DNA of 64,000 nt from contig NZ_CAJZAH010000002.1 in NCBI RefSeq assembly GCF_914271545.1, forward strand, positions 1,364,001 through 1,428,000. Reading direction: 5' to 3'. Shown piece after piece: positions 1 through 8,835 of the stretch. The stretch comes from Cupriavidus respiraculi. GTDB taxonomy: Bacteria > Pseudomonadota > Gammaproteobacteria > Burkholderiales > Burkholderiaceae. The notes below the pieces were generated by a model. That model had not been told where the DNA came from, searched no databases, and was given only the letters and a program-made list of their open reading frames with translations. The translations under genes were made by a program, and so were the position numbers. The first letter of the stretch is position 1; every line of letters starts with the position of its first letter.

Positions 1-137
1 GCGTTGCCGACCCACAGGCGCGGATCCAGGTGCTGCGCGCCGCTGCCGGACAGGATCACGTCCAGCACCTTCGGAGAAATCTTGCACCCGCAGCCGGCGC
101 CATGGCTGTACTGGGTCAATCGGATGGGCTCGCTCAT
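1..137 (-). CDS. selD: selenide, water dikinase SelD (N-terminal part only, cut by window edge)
   Basis: Selenophosphate synthetase makes selenophosphate from selenide and ATP for selenocysteine and selenouridine synthesis. Reading the minus strand from the ATG at 137 gives about 45 residues starting [15 protein letters not shown], followed by CGCK, the conserved N-terminal SelD signature. The first Cys of CGC (residue 16) and the Lys of CGCK correspond to the catalytic Cys17 and Lys20 of E. coli SelD. The remainder, including the AIRS-like ATP-binding domains, lies beyond position 1. The family call is firm from the signature; whether the whole gene is intact cannot be judged. Confidence 0.85.
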   Translation of the reverse strand, partial: MSEPIRLTQYSHGAGCGCKISPKVLDVILSGSGAQHLDPRLWVGN

Positions 138-308
138 GGACGTGTCCTGGAAGGGCGATCGGGGGGTGAAAAGGCGAATCGGAATGAGAGGAGTTAATGC
201 CTGCAGCGCCAGTGCGGCGGCGGCCCGGGGAGCGGCGCCGCGCTGGCCGACCGAGCGGTCGGCGTCAACCGCCGGCCAGCGTGGAGAACGCGGCCGACTT
301 GTCCGGGC

Positions 309-788
309 TTATTGCTCGCCCGGCTCCATCTGCGACTGCAGATAGTTCTGCAGGCCGACCTTGTCGATCAGGTCGAGCTGCGTCTCCAGATATTCGATGT
401 GTTCCTCGGTATCCGTCAGGATATCGACGAGGATTTCGCGGCTGACGTAGTCGCCGACGGACTCGCAGTAGGCAATGCCTTCCTTCACGGTCACGTGCGC
501 GGTCTGTTCGAGCTTCAGGTCGCACTTGAGCATTTCGGGCGTGTCTTCGCCGAGCAGCAGCTTGTGCAGGTCCTGCAGGTTGGGCAGACCGTCAAGCATC
601 AGAATGCGTTCGATCAGCCGGTCGGCATGCTTCATCTCGCCGATGGATTCCTTGTACTCGACGTCGCCGAGCTTCTTGAAGCCCCAGTGGCGATACATGC
701 GGGCATGAAGGAAATACTGGTTGACCGCGGTCAGCTCGTTGGTGAGCTGCGCATTCAGATACTGGATGACTTTCTTGTCACCTTTCAT
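309..788 (-). CDS. bfr: bacterioferritin
   Basis: Heme-containing iron-storage ferritin that forms a 24-mer shell in the cytoplasm and oxidises Fe(II). The 159-residue length matches the family. The start ATG at 788 is chosen because AGGAG lies a few bases upstream; an in-frame extension exists but is not family-like. Met52, the inter-subunit heme ligand, is present. Ferroxidase residues Glu18, Glu51, His54, Glu94 and His130 align with E. coli, but the position of Glu127 is Thr (DTEEH instead of DEEGH). The gene lies downstream of bfd on the same strand, with a hairpin between them, so the two may be separate transcripts. Confidence 0.93.
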   Translation of the reverse strand: MKGDKKVIQYLNAQLTNELTAVNQYFLHARMYRHWGFKKLGDVEYKESIGEMKHADRLIERILMLDGLPNLQDLHKLLLGEDTPEMLKCDLKLEQTAHVTVKEGIAYCESVGDYVSREILVDILTDTEEHIEYLETQLDLIDKVGLQNYLQSQMEPGEQ

Positions 789-872
789 TGAGAGCTCCTG
801 ATGCAAACGGGGCCCGCAAGGCGCGATACGGCGCATTGACGCCGCATGCAGTCATGGGTGGAAAAACACAAA

Positions 873-897
873 CGCCGCGATCGGATCGATCGCGGCG
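873..897 (-). terminator. intrinsic terminator after bfd
   Basis: Perfect 11-bp inverted repeat (CGCCGCGATCG / CGATCGCGGCG) with a 3-base loop. Read on the minus strand it is followed by a T-rich stretch (TTTGTGTTTTTCC). It lies between the stop of bfd and the start of bfr, so it should end or attenuate the bfd transcript. Confidence 0.75.
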
Positions 898-971
898 CTT
901 TCAAGCCTTGCATCAGCCGCCCGGAGCAAGACCGGGGAAGATCTTGCGGGCGATCCGATAGGGTGGCCGGA

Positions 972-1277
972 TCAGGCCACCAGCTCGCTGCGTTGGTCGT
1001 TCGCGACTGCCGGGTCCCGGGTGTCCATTATGGCACGCGAGGTAGCAGAGGAACAGGAAGAAATGTCGACGAACTGGACCACGGAAGTCATCGGCACGGC
1101 GGCAGGAGCGGCCTTGGCGACGCTCTCGCACAGCACCTCGTGCGCGCATTCGCGGCAACGGCCGCAGCAAGTTCCGACGCCCAGCGTCTCGGCCAACTCA
1201 TCGAGCGTCGAAACGCCCAGATGGACAGCGCCGCGGATCTCGCGGTCGGTAACCTGGTTGCAGATGCAGACGTACAC
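972..1277 (-). CDS. bfd: bacterioferritin-associated ferredoxin (Bfd)
   Basis: Small [2Fe-2S] protein that donates electrons to bacterioferritin heme to release stored iron. The first ~65 residues carry the Bfd fold with Cys4, Cys6, Cys38 and Cys41 in the spacing of E. coli Bfd (CxC near the start, then CGRC). At 101 residues it is about 40 longer than E. coli Bfd; the C-terminal tail (from about residue 60) is Ser/Ala-rich and shows no further motif. It is next to bfr, as expected for the partner. A Fur-box-like sequence about 75 bp upstream suggests induction under iron starvation. Confidence 0.88.
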   Translation of the reverse strand: MYVCICNQVTDREIRGAVHLGVSTLDELAETLGVGTCCGRCRECAHEVLCESVAKAAPAAVPMTSVVQFVDISSCSSATSRAIMDTRDPAVANDQRSELVA

Positions 1278-1350
1278 AAATCCCTCCTGGGCCCGGGTGA
1301 CACCGGCATGTCACCCCTTTGATGAGCGCCAGAATAACAGAGATCAAAAA

Positions 1351-1365
1351 TGATAACAATTCCCA
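1351..1365 (-). promoter_or_regulatory. putative Fur box upstream of bfd
   Basis: TGATAACAATTCCCA matches the 7-1-7 Fur consensus TGATAATGATTATCA at 11 of 15 positions. It sits in an AT-rich patch 74-88 bp upstream of the bfd start. Fur repression of bfd is established in other proteobacteria; here it is inferred from the motif. Confidence 0.55.
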
Positions 1366-1490
1366 TTAAGTTCCGTGATGTAACCGCCACGAAATAGGAA
1401 CATTCCAATGAAATCAAGGGCTTGTGGCGTCACCTCAGGGCTGTCGTGTAGCCCTTGAAGCGCTTTTTTTGCGCTGTAACCCTGATCGTG

Positions 1491-3278
1491 TCAGGGTTGT
1501 GACAACAGCGCGAGGGCGCGGGCGACCTCGTCCGGCTCGTAGGCCTCGAGCACATGATCGACCGCGCGCTCCAGGCTTGCGCAATCGCTGTGCAGGATCT
1601 CCTGCTTGACGCGCAGCAGTTGCGCCGGATGCATCGAGAACTCGCGCAGCCCCATGCCGAGGAGCAGCCGGGTCATGGCAGGGTCACCCGCCATCTCGCC
1701 GCACACCGCCACCGGCACGCCGGCATGGTGGGCCTCGCGTATCGTGCGGGCGATCAGCTGGAGCACGGCAGGATGCAGCGGGTCGTAGAGGTGCGCCACG
1801 GCGTTGTCCGCGCGATCGATGGCCAGCGTGTACTGGATCAGGTCGTTCGTGCCGATCGACAGGAAATCCATGCGCCGCAGGAACACCGGCAGCATCAGCA
1901 CGGCAGCCGGAATCTCGATCATCGCGCCGACCTTCATCTGCCTGTCGAACGCGATGCCGCGCTCGTCCAGTTGCTGTTTTGCCTGGGCGATCAGTTCCAG
2001 CGTCTGGTCGATCTCGCGCGCATGCGCGAGCATGGGGATCAGCAACCGGACCGGGCCGAAGGCCGATGCACGCAGCAGTGCCCGCAGCTGGGTCAGGAAC
2101 ATGGTGGGCTCGGACAGCGACCAGCGGATCGCGCGCAGGCCCAGCGCCGGGTTCAGCGCCGTCTCGAATTCGTCGCTGCGTCCGTCTCGTCCGTCGCGGC
2201 CATCGCGCACGTCGAGCGGCTTGTCCGCGCCGATATCGATGGTGCGGATCGTGACAGGCAGGCCGTGCATGGCTTCCACGGTGCGCCGGTAGGCCTCGAA
2301 TTGCTCGTCCTCGCCCGGCAGTTCGCCGCGGCGGTTCATGAACAGGAATTCCGAGCGGAACAGGCCCACGCCGACCGCGCCCGCGGCCAGCGCCGCGGCG
2401 GCATCCTCGGCCATCTCGATATTGGCCAGCAGGTCGATCTCCATGCCGTCCAGCGTGACCGCCGGCGTATGGCGCAGCCGCTGCAGGCGCTTTTTCTCCA
2501 GCGCCCGCTCGCTCTGGCGGTGACGGTATTCCTCGAGGATGATCGAGGTCGGGTCGACGATCACCAGCCCGGCGTCGCCGTCGATGATGACCCAATCGTC
2601 CTGGCGGATCAGCTCGCTGGCGTTCTGCACGCCCACCGCCGCCGGAATATCCAGGCTCCGCGCCACGATGGCGGTATGCGAGGTGCGCCCGCCCAGGTCG
2701 GTGACGAAGCCGTGGAACACGGTATGCCGGAACTGCAGCATGTCGGCCGGGGAAATGTCGTGGGCCACCACGATCACGCCCGGCGCCGGTTCACCGTCGG
2801 GCGCGATCGCCGGCACCGGCGCGGGGGACAGCACCGGCGCGCCGGCCAGCACCTTCAGGATCCGTTCGACCACCTGCTGGATGTCGGCCTTGCGCTCGCG
2901 CAGGTATTCGTCCTCGATCTCGTCGAACTGCCGCATCAGCTCTTCGAGCCGCGTGGTCAGCGCCCATTCGGCGTTGTAACGGCGGGTGCGGATCAGCGCC
3001 TCGGGCTCGCGCGCCAGCATCTCGTCGTCGAGGATCATGGCGTGCACATCGAGGAAGGCGCCCATTTCCTCGGGGGCCTCGCGCGGCAGGTCGCGCTTGA
3101 GCGCCACCAGTTCCGCCCGCACGGCCGCGCGCGCCCCGCGCAGCCGCTCCACTTCGTCCTCCAGGCGGTCTTCGTCGACGAGGTAATGCGAGACATCGAG
3201 GGCGGCGGGCGCGAGCAGGTGCGCGCGGCCGATGGCGACGCCGCGTGAGACCGGGATGCCGTGCAGGGCGAAAGGCAT
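1491..3278 (-). CDS. ptsI: phosphoenolpyruvate-protein phosphotransferase (enzyme I of the PTS)
   Basis: Cytoplasmic enzyme I, which takes the phosphoryl group from PEP and passes it to HPr. At 595 residues it is close to the usual ~575. The swivelling His domain contains GGRTSHTAIVAR with the active His at residue 201, and the C-terminal PEP-binding barrel has the VCGEMA motif with the catalytic Cys. It is the last gene of a minus-strand run EIIA-ptsH-ptsI and starts 50 bp after ptsH. No sugar permease (EIIB/EIIC) is nearby, so in this neighbourhood the PTS probably has a regulatory role, as in many betaproteobacteria. Confidence 0.97.
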   Translation of the reverse strand: MPFALHGIPVSRGVAIGRAHLLAPAALDVSHYLVDEDRLEDEVERLRGARAAVRAELVALKRDLPREAPEEMGAFLDVHAMILDDEMLAREPEALIRTRRYNAEWALTTRLEELMRQFDEIEDEYLRERKADIQQVVERILKVLAGAPVLSPAPVPAIAPDGEPAPGVIVVAHDISPADMLQFRHTVFHGFVTDLGGRTSHTAIVARSLDIPAAVGVQNASELIRQDDWVIIDGDAGLVIVDPTSIILEEYRHRQSERALEKKRLQRLRHTPAVTLDGMEIDLLANIEMAEDAAAALAAGAVGVGLFRSEFLFMNRRGELPGEDEQFEAYRRTVEAMHGLPVTIRTIDIGADKPLDVRDGRDGRDGRSDEFETALNPALGLRAIRWSLSEPTMFLTQLRALLRASAFGPVRLLIPMLAHAREIDQTLELIAQAKQQLDERGIAFDRQMKVGAMIEIPAAVLMLPVFLRRMDFLSIGTNDLIQYTLAIDRADNAVAHLYDPLHPAVLQLIARTIREAHHAGVPVAVCGEMAGDPAMTRLLLGMGLREFSMHPAQLLRVKQEILHSDCASLERAVDHVLEAYEPDEVARALALLSQP

Positions 3279-3328
3279 GAAACCGCTCCGTTCAGGAACG
3301 TTGATGAATATCCGGCAAGGCCGAGGCC

Positions 3329-3598
3329 TTATTCTCCTTCGCCGAAGCGATTGGCAATCAACGCCAGCAGCGCATCCATCGCCTGCTGTTCGTCCGGCCC
3401 CTCGATCTCCAGGGTAACCGTCGAACCGATGCCCGCGGCCAGCATCATCACGCCCATGATGCTCTTGGCGTCGACCTGGCGCCCATTGCGGGACATCTTG
3501 ATCTGGCTGACGAAACTGCCCGCGAGTTGCGTCAGCTTGGCGGAGGCGCGGGCGTGCAGCCCGAGCTTATTGATGATGGTGACGTCCCTCTGCAGCAT
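3329..3598 (-). CDS. ptsH: phosphocarrier protein HPr
   Basis: Small phosphocarrier between enzyme I and the EIIA proteins. The 89-residue protein has the active-site His15 in GLHARAS and Ser46 in KSIMGV, the site HPr kinase would phosphorylate. The ATG at 3598 fixes His at the canonical position 15, so the start is secure. It lies inside the end of the upstream EIIA gene: the two reading frames overlap by 32 bases, implying translational coupling. Confidence 0.96.
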   Translation of the reverse strand: MLQRDVTIINKLGLHARASAKLTQLAGSFVSQIKMSRNGRQVDAKSIMGVMMLAAGIGSTVTLEIEGPDEQQAMDALLALIANRFGEGE

Positions 3599-4022
3599 AT
3601 TTATCGGGATGGTTGGCTATCTGATTCTGGACGGTGGTGGAACCGATCTGCAGCACGCCCTGCGAGCCGCCGGCCAGCGCCTTGGTGGCAAGCTGGTCGA
3701 GCTTCTCGCCGCGGTAGCAGATCGCGCGGACTAGCATCGGGAGATTGACGCCGGCGAGGACCTTGACGCGGCCCGGCTCGGCGAGCCGCGCGGCGATATT
3801 GGCCGGCGTGGCACCAAAGATATCGGTCAGCACCAGCGCGCCGTTGTCTTCGGCGACCATTGACAGGCAGCGTTTCGCCTCTGCCAGCACCGCCGCCGGG
3901 TCGGCGTCGGCACCGACGTCGATGGCTTCGAGTCGGTGTGGCTGGCCACAATAGACGTGCGTCGCGCAGTCGCGCAGCGCCGATGCCAACGGGGCGTGCG
4001 CGATGATGAGAATGCCTGCCAT
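3567..4022 (-). CDS. PTS EIIA component, mannose/fructose family
   Basis: Single-domain EIIA of the mannose class, 151 residues. The start ATG at 4022 gives MAGILIIAHAP, with the presumed phosphorylated His9 after the first beta strand; the LTDIFGATPAN segment is also typical of this fold. It has no EIIB or EIIC domain, and none is encoded nearby, which argues for signalling rather than sugar transport. The gene sits between gshB and ptsH and its last 32 bases overlap ptsH. A longer open frame continues upstream through gshB but is only a frame shadow. Confidence 0.9.
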   Translation of the reverse strand: MAGILIIAHAPLASALRDCATHVYCGQPHRLEAIDVGADADPAAVLAEAKRCLSMVAEDNGALVLTDIFGATPANIAARLAEPGRVKVLAGVNLPMLVRAICYRGEKLDQLATKALAGGSQGVLQIGSTTVQNQIANHPDKYAAEGRHHHQ

Positions 4023-4075
4023 GGTGGTGAATCCTCTGGGTTGCCGCGATTGTAGCAGGCAGCCCGTGCGGCACT

Positions 4076-5029
4076 TCAGCCCTTTGCGGCCCGCACCGCC
4101 CCCTCCAGCGCGTCGATGAACATGCCCGCCACGTTGAAGCCGGTCTGCTGGGCGATTTCCTGGAAGCAGGTCGGGCTGGTGACGTTGACCTCGGTCAGGA
4201 AGTCGCCGATCACGTCCAGGCCCACCAGCAGCAGTCCGCGCTGCCACAGCACGGGCGCCAGCGTCTCGGCGATCTCGCGGTCGCGCGCGCTCAGCTCCTG
4301 CGCGCGGCCCACGCCGCCGGCGGCCAGATTGCCGCGGATTTCGGTGCCCTGCGGCACGCGCGCCAGCGAATAGGGCACGGGCTTGCCGCCGATCAGCAGC
4401 ACGCGCTTGTCGCCCTCCTTGATGGCGGGGATATAGCGCTGGACCATCAGCGAACGCGCGCCGTTCTCGCCCAGCGTCTCCACGATCGAGCCCAGGTTCA
4501 TGCCGTCCGCGCCGACGCGGAACACGCCCATGCCGCCCATGCCGTCCAGCGGCTTGACGATGATGTCGCCGTGCTCGGCGTGAAAGGCCCGGATGCGCGC
4601 GGCGTCGCGCGTGACCAGCGTGGGCGTGACGAACTGCGGGTACTGGGCGATCGCCAGCTTCTCGGAGTGGTCGCGGATCGCCCGCGGCTTGTTGAAGATG
4701 CGCGCGCCCTGCGCTTCGGCCAGCTCCAGCAGCCAGGTGCTGGTCACGTACTCCATGTCGAACGGCGGATCCTTGCGCATCAGCACCGCGTCGAACGCGG
4801 TCAGCGCCAATGTGGTCTCGTCGCCCGTGCGGTACCAGTCGTGGCCGTCGCCGGTCAGTGTCAGCGGCTGCACGGCGGCCTCGACCCGGTCGCCTGACAA
4901 CGTCAGCCGCGATTGCAGGCAGAAGAACAGCTCGTGGCCGCGGCCGGCGGCCTCGGTCATCATCGCGTAGGTGGAGTCCTTGTACGTCTTGAAGGTGTCG
5001 AGCGGATCGGTGATGAACAGAATGCGCAT
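4076..5029 (-). CDS. gshB: glutathione synthetase
   Basis: ATP-grasp enzyme joining gamma-glutamylcysteine and glycine to give glutathione. The 317 residues match E. coli GshB (316). The start ATG at 5029 gives MRILFITDPLDTFKTYKDS, the family N-terminus; the 13 extra in-frame codons upstream are not conserved in character. The glycine-rich DGMGGMGVF segment and the ITEVNVTSPTCF-like C-terminal signature are visible. It lies downstream of gshA, so both steps of glutathione synthesis are together, and upstream of the PTS genes. Confidence 0.96.
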   Translation of the reverse strand: MRILFITDPLDTFKTYKDSTYAMMTEAAGRGHELFFCLQSRLTLSGDRVEAAVQPLTLTGDGHDWYRTGDETTLALTAFDAVLMRKDPPFDMEYVTSTWLLELAEAQGARIFNKPRAIRDHSEKLAIAQYPQFVTPTLVTRDAARIRAFHAEHGDIIVKPLDGMGGMGVFRVGADGMNLGSIVETLGENGARSLMVQRYIPAIKEGDKRVLLIGGKPVPYSLARVPQGTEIRGNLAAGGVGRAQELSARDREIAETLAPVLWQRGLLLVGLDVIGDFLTEVNVTSPTCFQEIAQQTGFNVAGMFIDALEGAVRAAKG

Positions 5030-5107
5030 GGTGGCTGGTCTCGTTCGCTGGGGGCCGCACGCGGGCATGCGGTGGCGGGCCGCCGCCCGGGGCGGCGGCG
5101 GGGCGGA

Positions 5108-6409
5108 TCAGACGATCGGATTGGGGTCGGTCTTCTCGAGTTCCAGCGAGGCGGCCAGCAGGGCGAGCCGCGCGACGACGCCGTACATGTAGAAGCGGTT
5201 CGGCACCGCGGCGCCGGGCTTGGCGTGCGCGTCGGGAATGCCGTTGGGGGCGAAGGCCAGCGGCACGAAGTGCATGCCCGGCGCGTTCAGGTTCTCGTCG
5301 AAGCCGCGGCCGGTGTGCACGCGGTAGAAGCCGCCCACCACGTAACGGTCGATCATGTACACCACGGGCTCGGCCACCGCCTCGTTGATCTTCTCGAAGG
5401 TATGCACGCCCTCCTGGATGATCACGTCGTTGACCTCGAGGCCCTCCTTCACGACGCTCATCTTGTTGCGCTCCTTCCGGTTCAGGCCCTTGACCTCGGA
5501 GGGATCGCGCACGGTCATCACGCCCATGCCGTAGGTGCCGGCGTCCGCCTTGACCACCACGTACGGCGTTTCCTTGATGCCGTACTCGCGATACTTCTTG
5601 GCGATCTTCTTGAGCACCGCCTCGACCGAATCGGCCAGCGCCTCCTCGCCCACGCGCTCGTGGAAATCGATGCCCGAGCATTTGGCGAAGTACGGGTTGA
5701 CCATCCAGGGGTCGACGTCGATCAGCTTGGCGAACTTCTTGGCCACCTCGTCGTAGGCGGCGAAGTGGGCCGACTTGCGCCGGGTCGACCAGCCCGCGTG
5801 CAGCGGCGGCAGCAGATACTGCTCGTGGATGTTCTCGAGGATCGGCGGCACGCCGGCCGACAGGTCGTTGTTCAGCAGGATCGAGCAGGGATCGAAGTCC
5901 TTCAGCCCCAGGCGGCGGTCCTTGGCGCCCAGGCGCGCCAGCGGCTCGACCACCAGGGTCTGGCCGTCGGGCAGCTCGATGGGCGTGGGCTCGGTGATGT
6001 CGTCCGACAGCGAACCGAGCCGGACATTGAGCCCCGCCTGGCGCATGATCAACGACAGGCGCGCCACGTTCTGCAGGTAGAACATGTTGCGCGTATGGCG
6101 TTCGGGGATCAGCAGCAGGTTCTTGGCGTCAGGGCAGATCTTCTCGATCGCGGCCATCGCGGCCTGCACGGCCAGGGGCAGCATCTCGGGCGCCAGGTTG
6201 TTGAAGCCGCCCGGGAACAGATTGGTGTCGACCGGGGCCAGCTTGAAGCCGGCATTGCGCAGGTCGACCGAGCAATAGAACGGAGGCGTATGTTCCTGCC
6301 ATTCCAGCCTGAACCATCGCTCGATGGACGGAGTGGCGTCCAGGATCTTCTTTTCGAGTTCGAGCAGCGGGCCGTTCAGTGCGGTGATCAGATGCGGGAC
6401 CATGTCCAT
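5108..6409 (-). CDS. gshA: glutamate-cysteine ligase, proteobacterial type (gshA_ferroox family)
   Basis: First step of glutathione synthesis, ATP-dependent ligation of glutamate and cysteine. The 433-residue protein belongs to the compact family also found in Acidithiobacillus and most betaproteobacteria, unrelated in layout to E. coli GshA. Characteristic segments include VVVKADAGTYGMGVM, an ATP-binding-like region, and YRVHTGRGFDENLN. It opens the minus-strand run gshA-gshB-EIIA-ptsH-ptsI. A TACAAT hexamer (minus strand, at 6440-6445) is a possible -10 box just ahead of the gene, without a clear -35. Confidence 0.95.
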   Translation of the reverse strand: MDMVPHLITALNGPLLELEKKILDATPSIERWFRLEWQEHTPPFYCSVDLRNAGFKLAPVDTNLFPGGFNNLAPEMLPLAVQAAMAAIEKICPDAKNLLLIPERHTRNMFYLQNVARLSLIMRQAGLNVRLGSLSDDITEPTPIELPDGQTLVVEPLARLGAKDRRLGLKDFDPCSILLNNDLSAGVPPILENIHEQYLLPPLHAGWSTRRKSAHFAAYDEVAKKFAKLIDVDPWMVNPYFAKCSGIDFHERVGEEALADSVEAVLKKIAKKYREYGIKETPYVVVKADAGTYGMGVMTVRDPSEVKGLNRKERNKMSVVKEGLEVNDVIIQEGVHTFEKINEAVAEPVVYMIDRYVVGGFYRVHTGRGFDENLNAPGMHFVPLAFAPNGIPDAHAKPGAAVPNRFYMYGVVARLALLAASLELEKTDPNPIV

Positions 6410-6593
6410 CCTAATTGAGCGTCTTTATCGTCCGCCCCGATTGTAGAGGAACGGCCAATAGCATGCAGATGCGCCGGTCATATGGGTATGACACGGCGGC
6501 ATAAAGGAGGACGATATGGGGATTGCCGCCCGATTTCAAAGGGCATCACGCAATCCGCGGCCCGCCGCGGTGCGGGGATGGCGGATAATGCGG

Positions 6594-6622
6594 GCGAAAA
6601 AAAACGCGGCAGCGCCGCGTTT
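6594..6622 (-). terminator. strong intrinsic terminator without an upstream gene
   Basis: AAACGCGGC and GCCGCGTTT pair across a three-base loop, and the minus strand continues into an eight-T run. It is oriented for minus-strand transcription and lies about 195 bp downstream of the amtB terminator, so it probably ends the candidate small RNA. Confidence 0.75.
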
Positions 6623-6722
6623 AAATGGCCTGACAGATACGGGGAGCGTTTCTGCAGGTGGAGGAAACTGCCTCAGGTGCACTTTATGTGTGCGGTCCAC
6701 CGAACACAACTGAAGCTTTTTT
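6602..6722 (-). ncRNA. candidate small RNA in the gshA-amtB gap
   Basis: The minus strand has a strong intrinsic terminator at its 3' end (9-bp perfect stem at 6602-6622, then eight T), but no ORF precedes it: the amtB transcript already ends at its own terminator near 6817. A TAATAC hexamer on the minus strand at 6729-6734 would start an RNA near 6722, giving about 125-130 nt. An imperfect hairpin (TGTGTgCGG / CCGaACACA) lies inside. No known RNA family was recognised. The 5' end is a guess from the -10-like hexamer, which lacks a good -35. Confidence 0.45.
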
Positions 6723-6810
6723 AGATCGGTATTAAGCAGTCTGCGAAATAAACGGACAGCCGCGGCCCGCAAGGCTTTGCGGCCCGCTGCGCAACGGGCG
6801 CGCCAATGAA

Positions 6811-6835
6811 AAAAGCCCGGCACGAGGCCGGGCAA
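6811..6835 (-). terminator. intrinsic terminator of the glnK-amtB operon
   Basis: GCCCGGC and GCCGGGC form a 7-bp stem with a five-base loop, followed on the minus strand by six T. It lies 64 bp after the amtB stop. Confidence 0.88.
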
Positions 6836-6898
6836 AACTCCTGAGAGAAGATTCCCAATCAGCTCTCCAGCACAACTCCTTGGCGTTGCGGGCGAATA

Positions 6899-8395
6899 TC
6901 AGCCCTCATACGCGGTCTCACCATGCGAGGTGATATCCAGACCCTCGCGTTCCTCGTCTTCCGGCACGCGCAGCCCGATCAGCAGGTCCACCAGCTTGTA
7001 GGCGACGAAGGCGACCACGGCGGACCACACCACGGTGGTCAGCACGCCCTCGAACTGCACCCACAGCTGGCCGGCGATCGAGTACTCGTCCGACACCTTG
7101 TTGGCCACGTAGTCGTAGATACCCACGCCGCCGAGGCTCGGGGCCGCGAACACGCCGGTCAGCAGCGCACCGACGATGCCGCCCACGCCATGCACGCCGA
7201 ACACGTCCAGCGAGTCGTCGGCGCCCAGCATGCGCTTCAGGCCGGACACGCCCCACAGGCACAGCAGGCCAGCGACCAGGCCCATCACGATGGAGCCCAT
7301 CGGGCCGACGAAGCCCGCACCCGGGGTGATCGCCACCAGGCCGGCCACCGCGCCGGACGCGCCGCCCAGCATCGAGGGCTTGCCCTTGGAGATCCATTCG
7401 CCGAAGGTCCAGGCCAGCACGGCGGCGCAGGTCGCCAGCAGCGTGTTGACGAAGGCCAGCGCGGCGCCGCCCGTGGCTTCCAGGCCCGAGCCCGCGTTGA
7501 AGCCGAACCAGCCGAACCACAGCAGCGAGGCGCCGACCATGGTGAAGGTCAGGCTGTGCGGGCGCAGCGCCTCACGGCCGAAGCCGATGCGCTTGCCGAA
7601 CATATAGGCCCCGACCAGGCCGGCCACGGCCGCGTTGATGTGGACCACGGTACCGCCCGCGTAGTCGAGCGCGCCCTTCTGGAACAGCCAGCCAGCCTTG
7701 GCGGTGGCGGCGGCGCCGGCGGCGGCGTCGGTGTACGCGTCAGGGCCAGGCCAGAACCAGACCATGTGGGCGATCGGCAGGTACGAGAACGTGAACCAGA
7801 TGACGATGAACACCAGCACCGCCGAGAACTTGGCGCGCTCGGCGAAGGCGCCGATGATCAGGCCGCAGGTGATCGCGGCGAACGCGCACTGGAAGGCGAA
7901 GAAGCCCAGTTCGGGGATGACCACGCCCTTGCTGAACGTCGCCGTCACGGCCTCGGGCGTCAGGCCCTTCATGAACAGCCGATCGGTGCCGCCGAAGAAG
8001 GCATTGCCCTCGGTGAAGGCAAAGCTGTAGCCATAGATGGCCCACAGCAGCGATACCAGCGAGAAGATCACCAGGCACTGCATCAGCACCGACAGCATGT
8101 TCTTGGAGCGCACCAGGCCGCCGTAGAACAGCGCCAGGCCGGGCAGCGTCATCAGGATGACGAAGGCCGTGCAGACCAGCAGCCAGGCCACGTCGCCCTT
8201 GTTGGGCGTGGGCGCCTCGGCGGCCGGTGCGGCGGCCGCGGGCGCAGCCGCGGGGGCGGTGGCTGCCGCCGGGGCCGAGGCTTCCGCCGCCGGCTTGTCC
8301 TGCGCCACGGCAGGGGTCGACAGGACCGCGCCTGCCGTACCGAGGGCAAGCGCCATGGCGCCCGCCGTCAGAATTCGCTTGAACCAGGATGTCAT
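6899..8395 (-). CDS. amtB: ammonium transporter AmtB
   Basis: Trimeric inner-membrane ammonium channel. The 498-residue protein starts with a signal-peptide-like segment (residues ~10-32), then an unusual Ala/Pro-rich stretch of about 30 residues (~33-62), then eleven membrane segments. The pore twin histidines are recognisable in GGTVVHINA and in VFGVHGVGG, and AFAERAKFSA is a typical Amt loop. It follows glnK by 41 bp, the standard pairing in which GlnK plugs the channel under nitrogen sufficiency. The Ala/Pro linker is a low-complexity insertion after the signal sequence and is presumably periplasmic. Confidence 0.96.
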   Translation of the reverse strand: MTSWFKRILTAGAMALALGTAGAVLSTPAVAQDKPAAEASAPAAATAPAAAPAAAAPAAEAPTPNKGDVAWLLVCTAFVILMTLPGLALFYGGLVRSKNMLSVLMQCLVIFSLVSLLWAIYGYSFAFTEGNAFFGGTDRLFMKGLTPEAVTATFSKGVVIPELGFFAFQCAFAAITCGLIIGAFAERAKFSAVLVFIVIWFTFSYLPIAHMVWFWPGPDAYTDAAAGAAATAKAGWLFQKGALDYAGGTVVHINAAVAGLVGAYMFGKRIGFGREALRPHSLTFTMVGASLLWFGWFGFNAGSGLEATGGAALAFVNTLLATCAAVLAWTFGEWISKGKPSMLGGASGAVAGLVAITPGAGFVGPMGSIVMGLVAGLLCLWGVSGLKRMLGADDSLDVFGVHGVGGIVGALLTGVFAAPSLGGVGIYDYVANKVSDEYSIAGQLWVQFEGVLTTVVWSAVVAFVAYKLVDLLIGLRVPEDEEREGLDITSHGETAYEG

Positions 8396-8436
8396 TTCAA
8401 TAGCCTCTGTTCGTCTCTTGTCGTTTTGCCGACGCG

Positions 8437-8835
<399 letters not shown>

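Noticed and set aside
846-1322. 158-residue plus-strand ORF opposite bfd
   Set aside because: Crosses the bfd terminator and Bfd coding sequence; no recognisable motif.
1438-1478. Possible terminator downstream of ptsI (AGCGC-T7-GCGCT and GGGCT/AGCCC repeats)
   Set aside because: Stems are short (5-6 bp) and no T run follows the hairpin in the minus direction.
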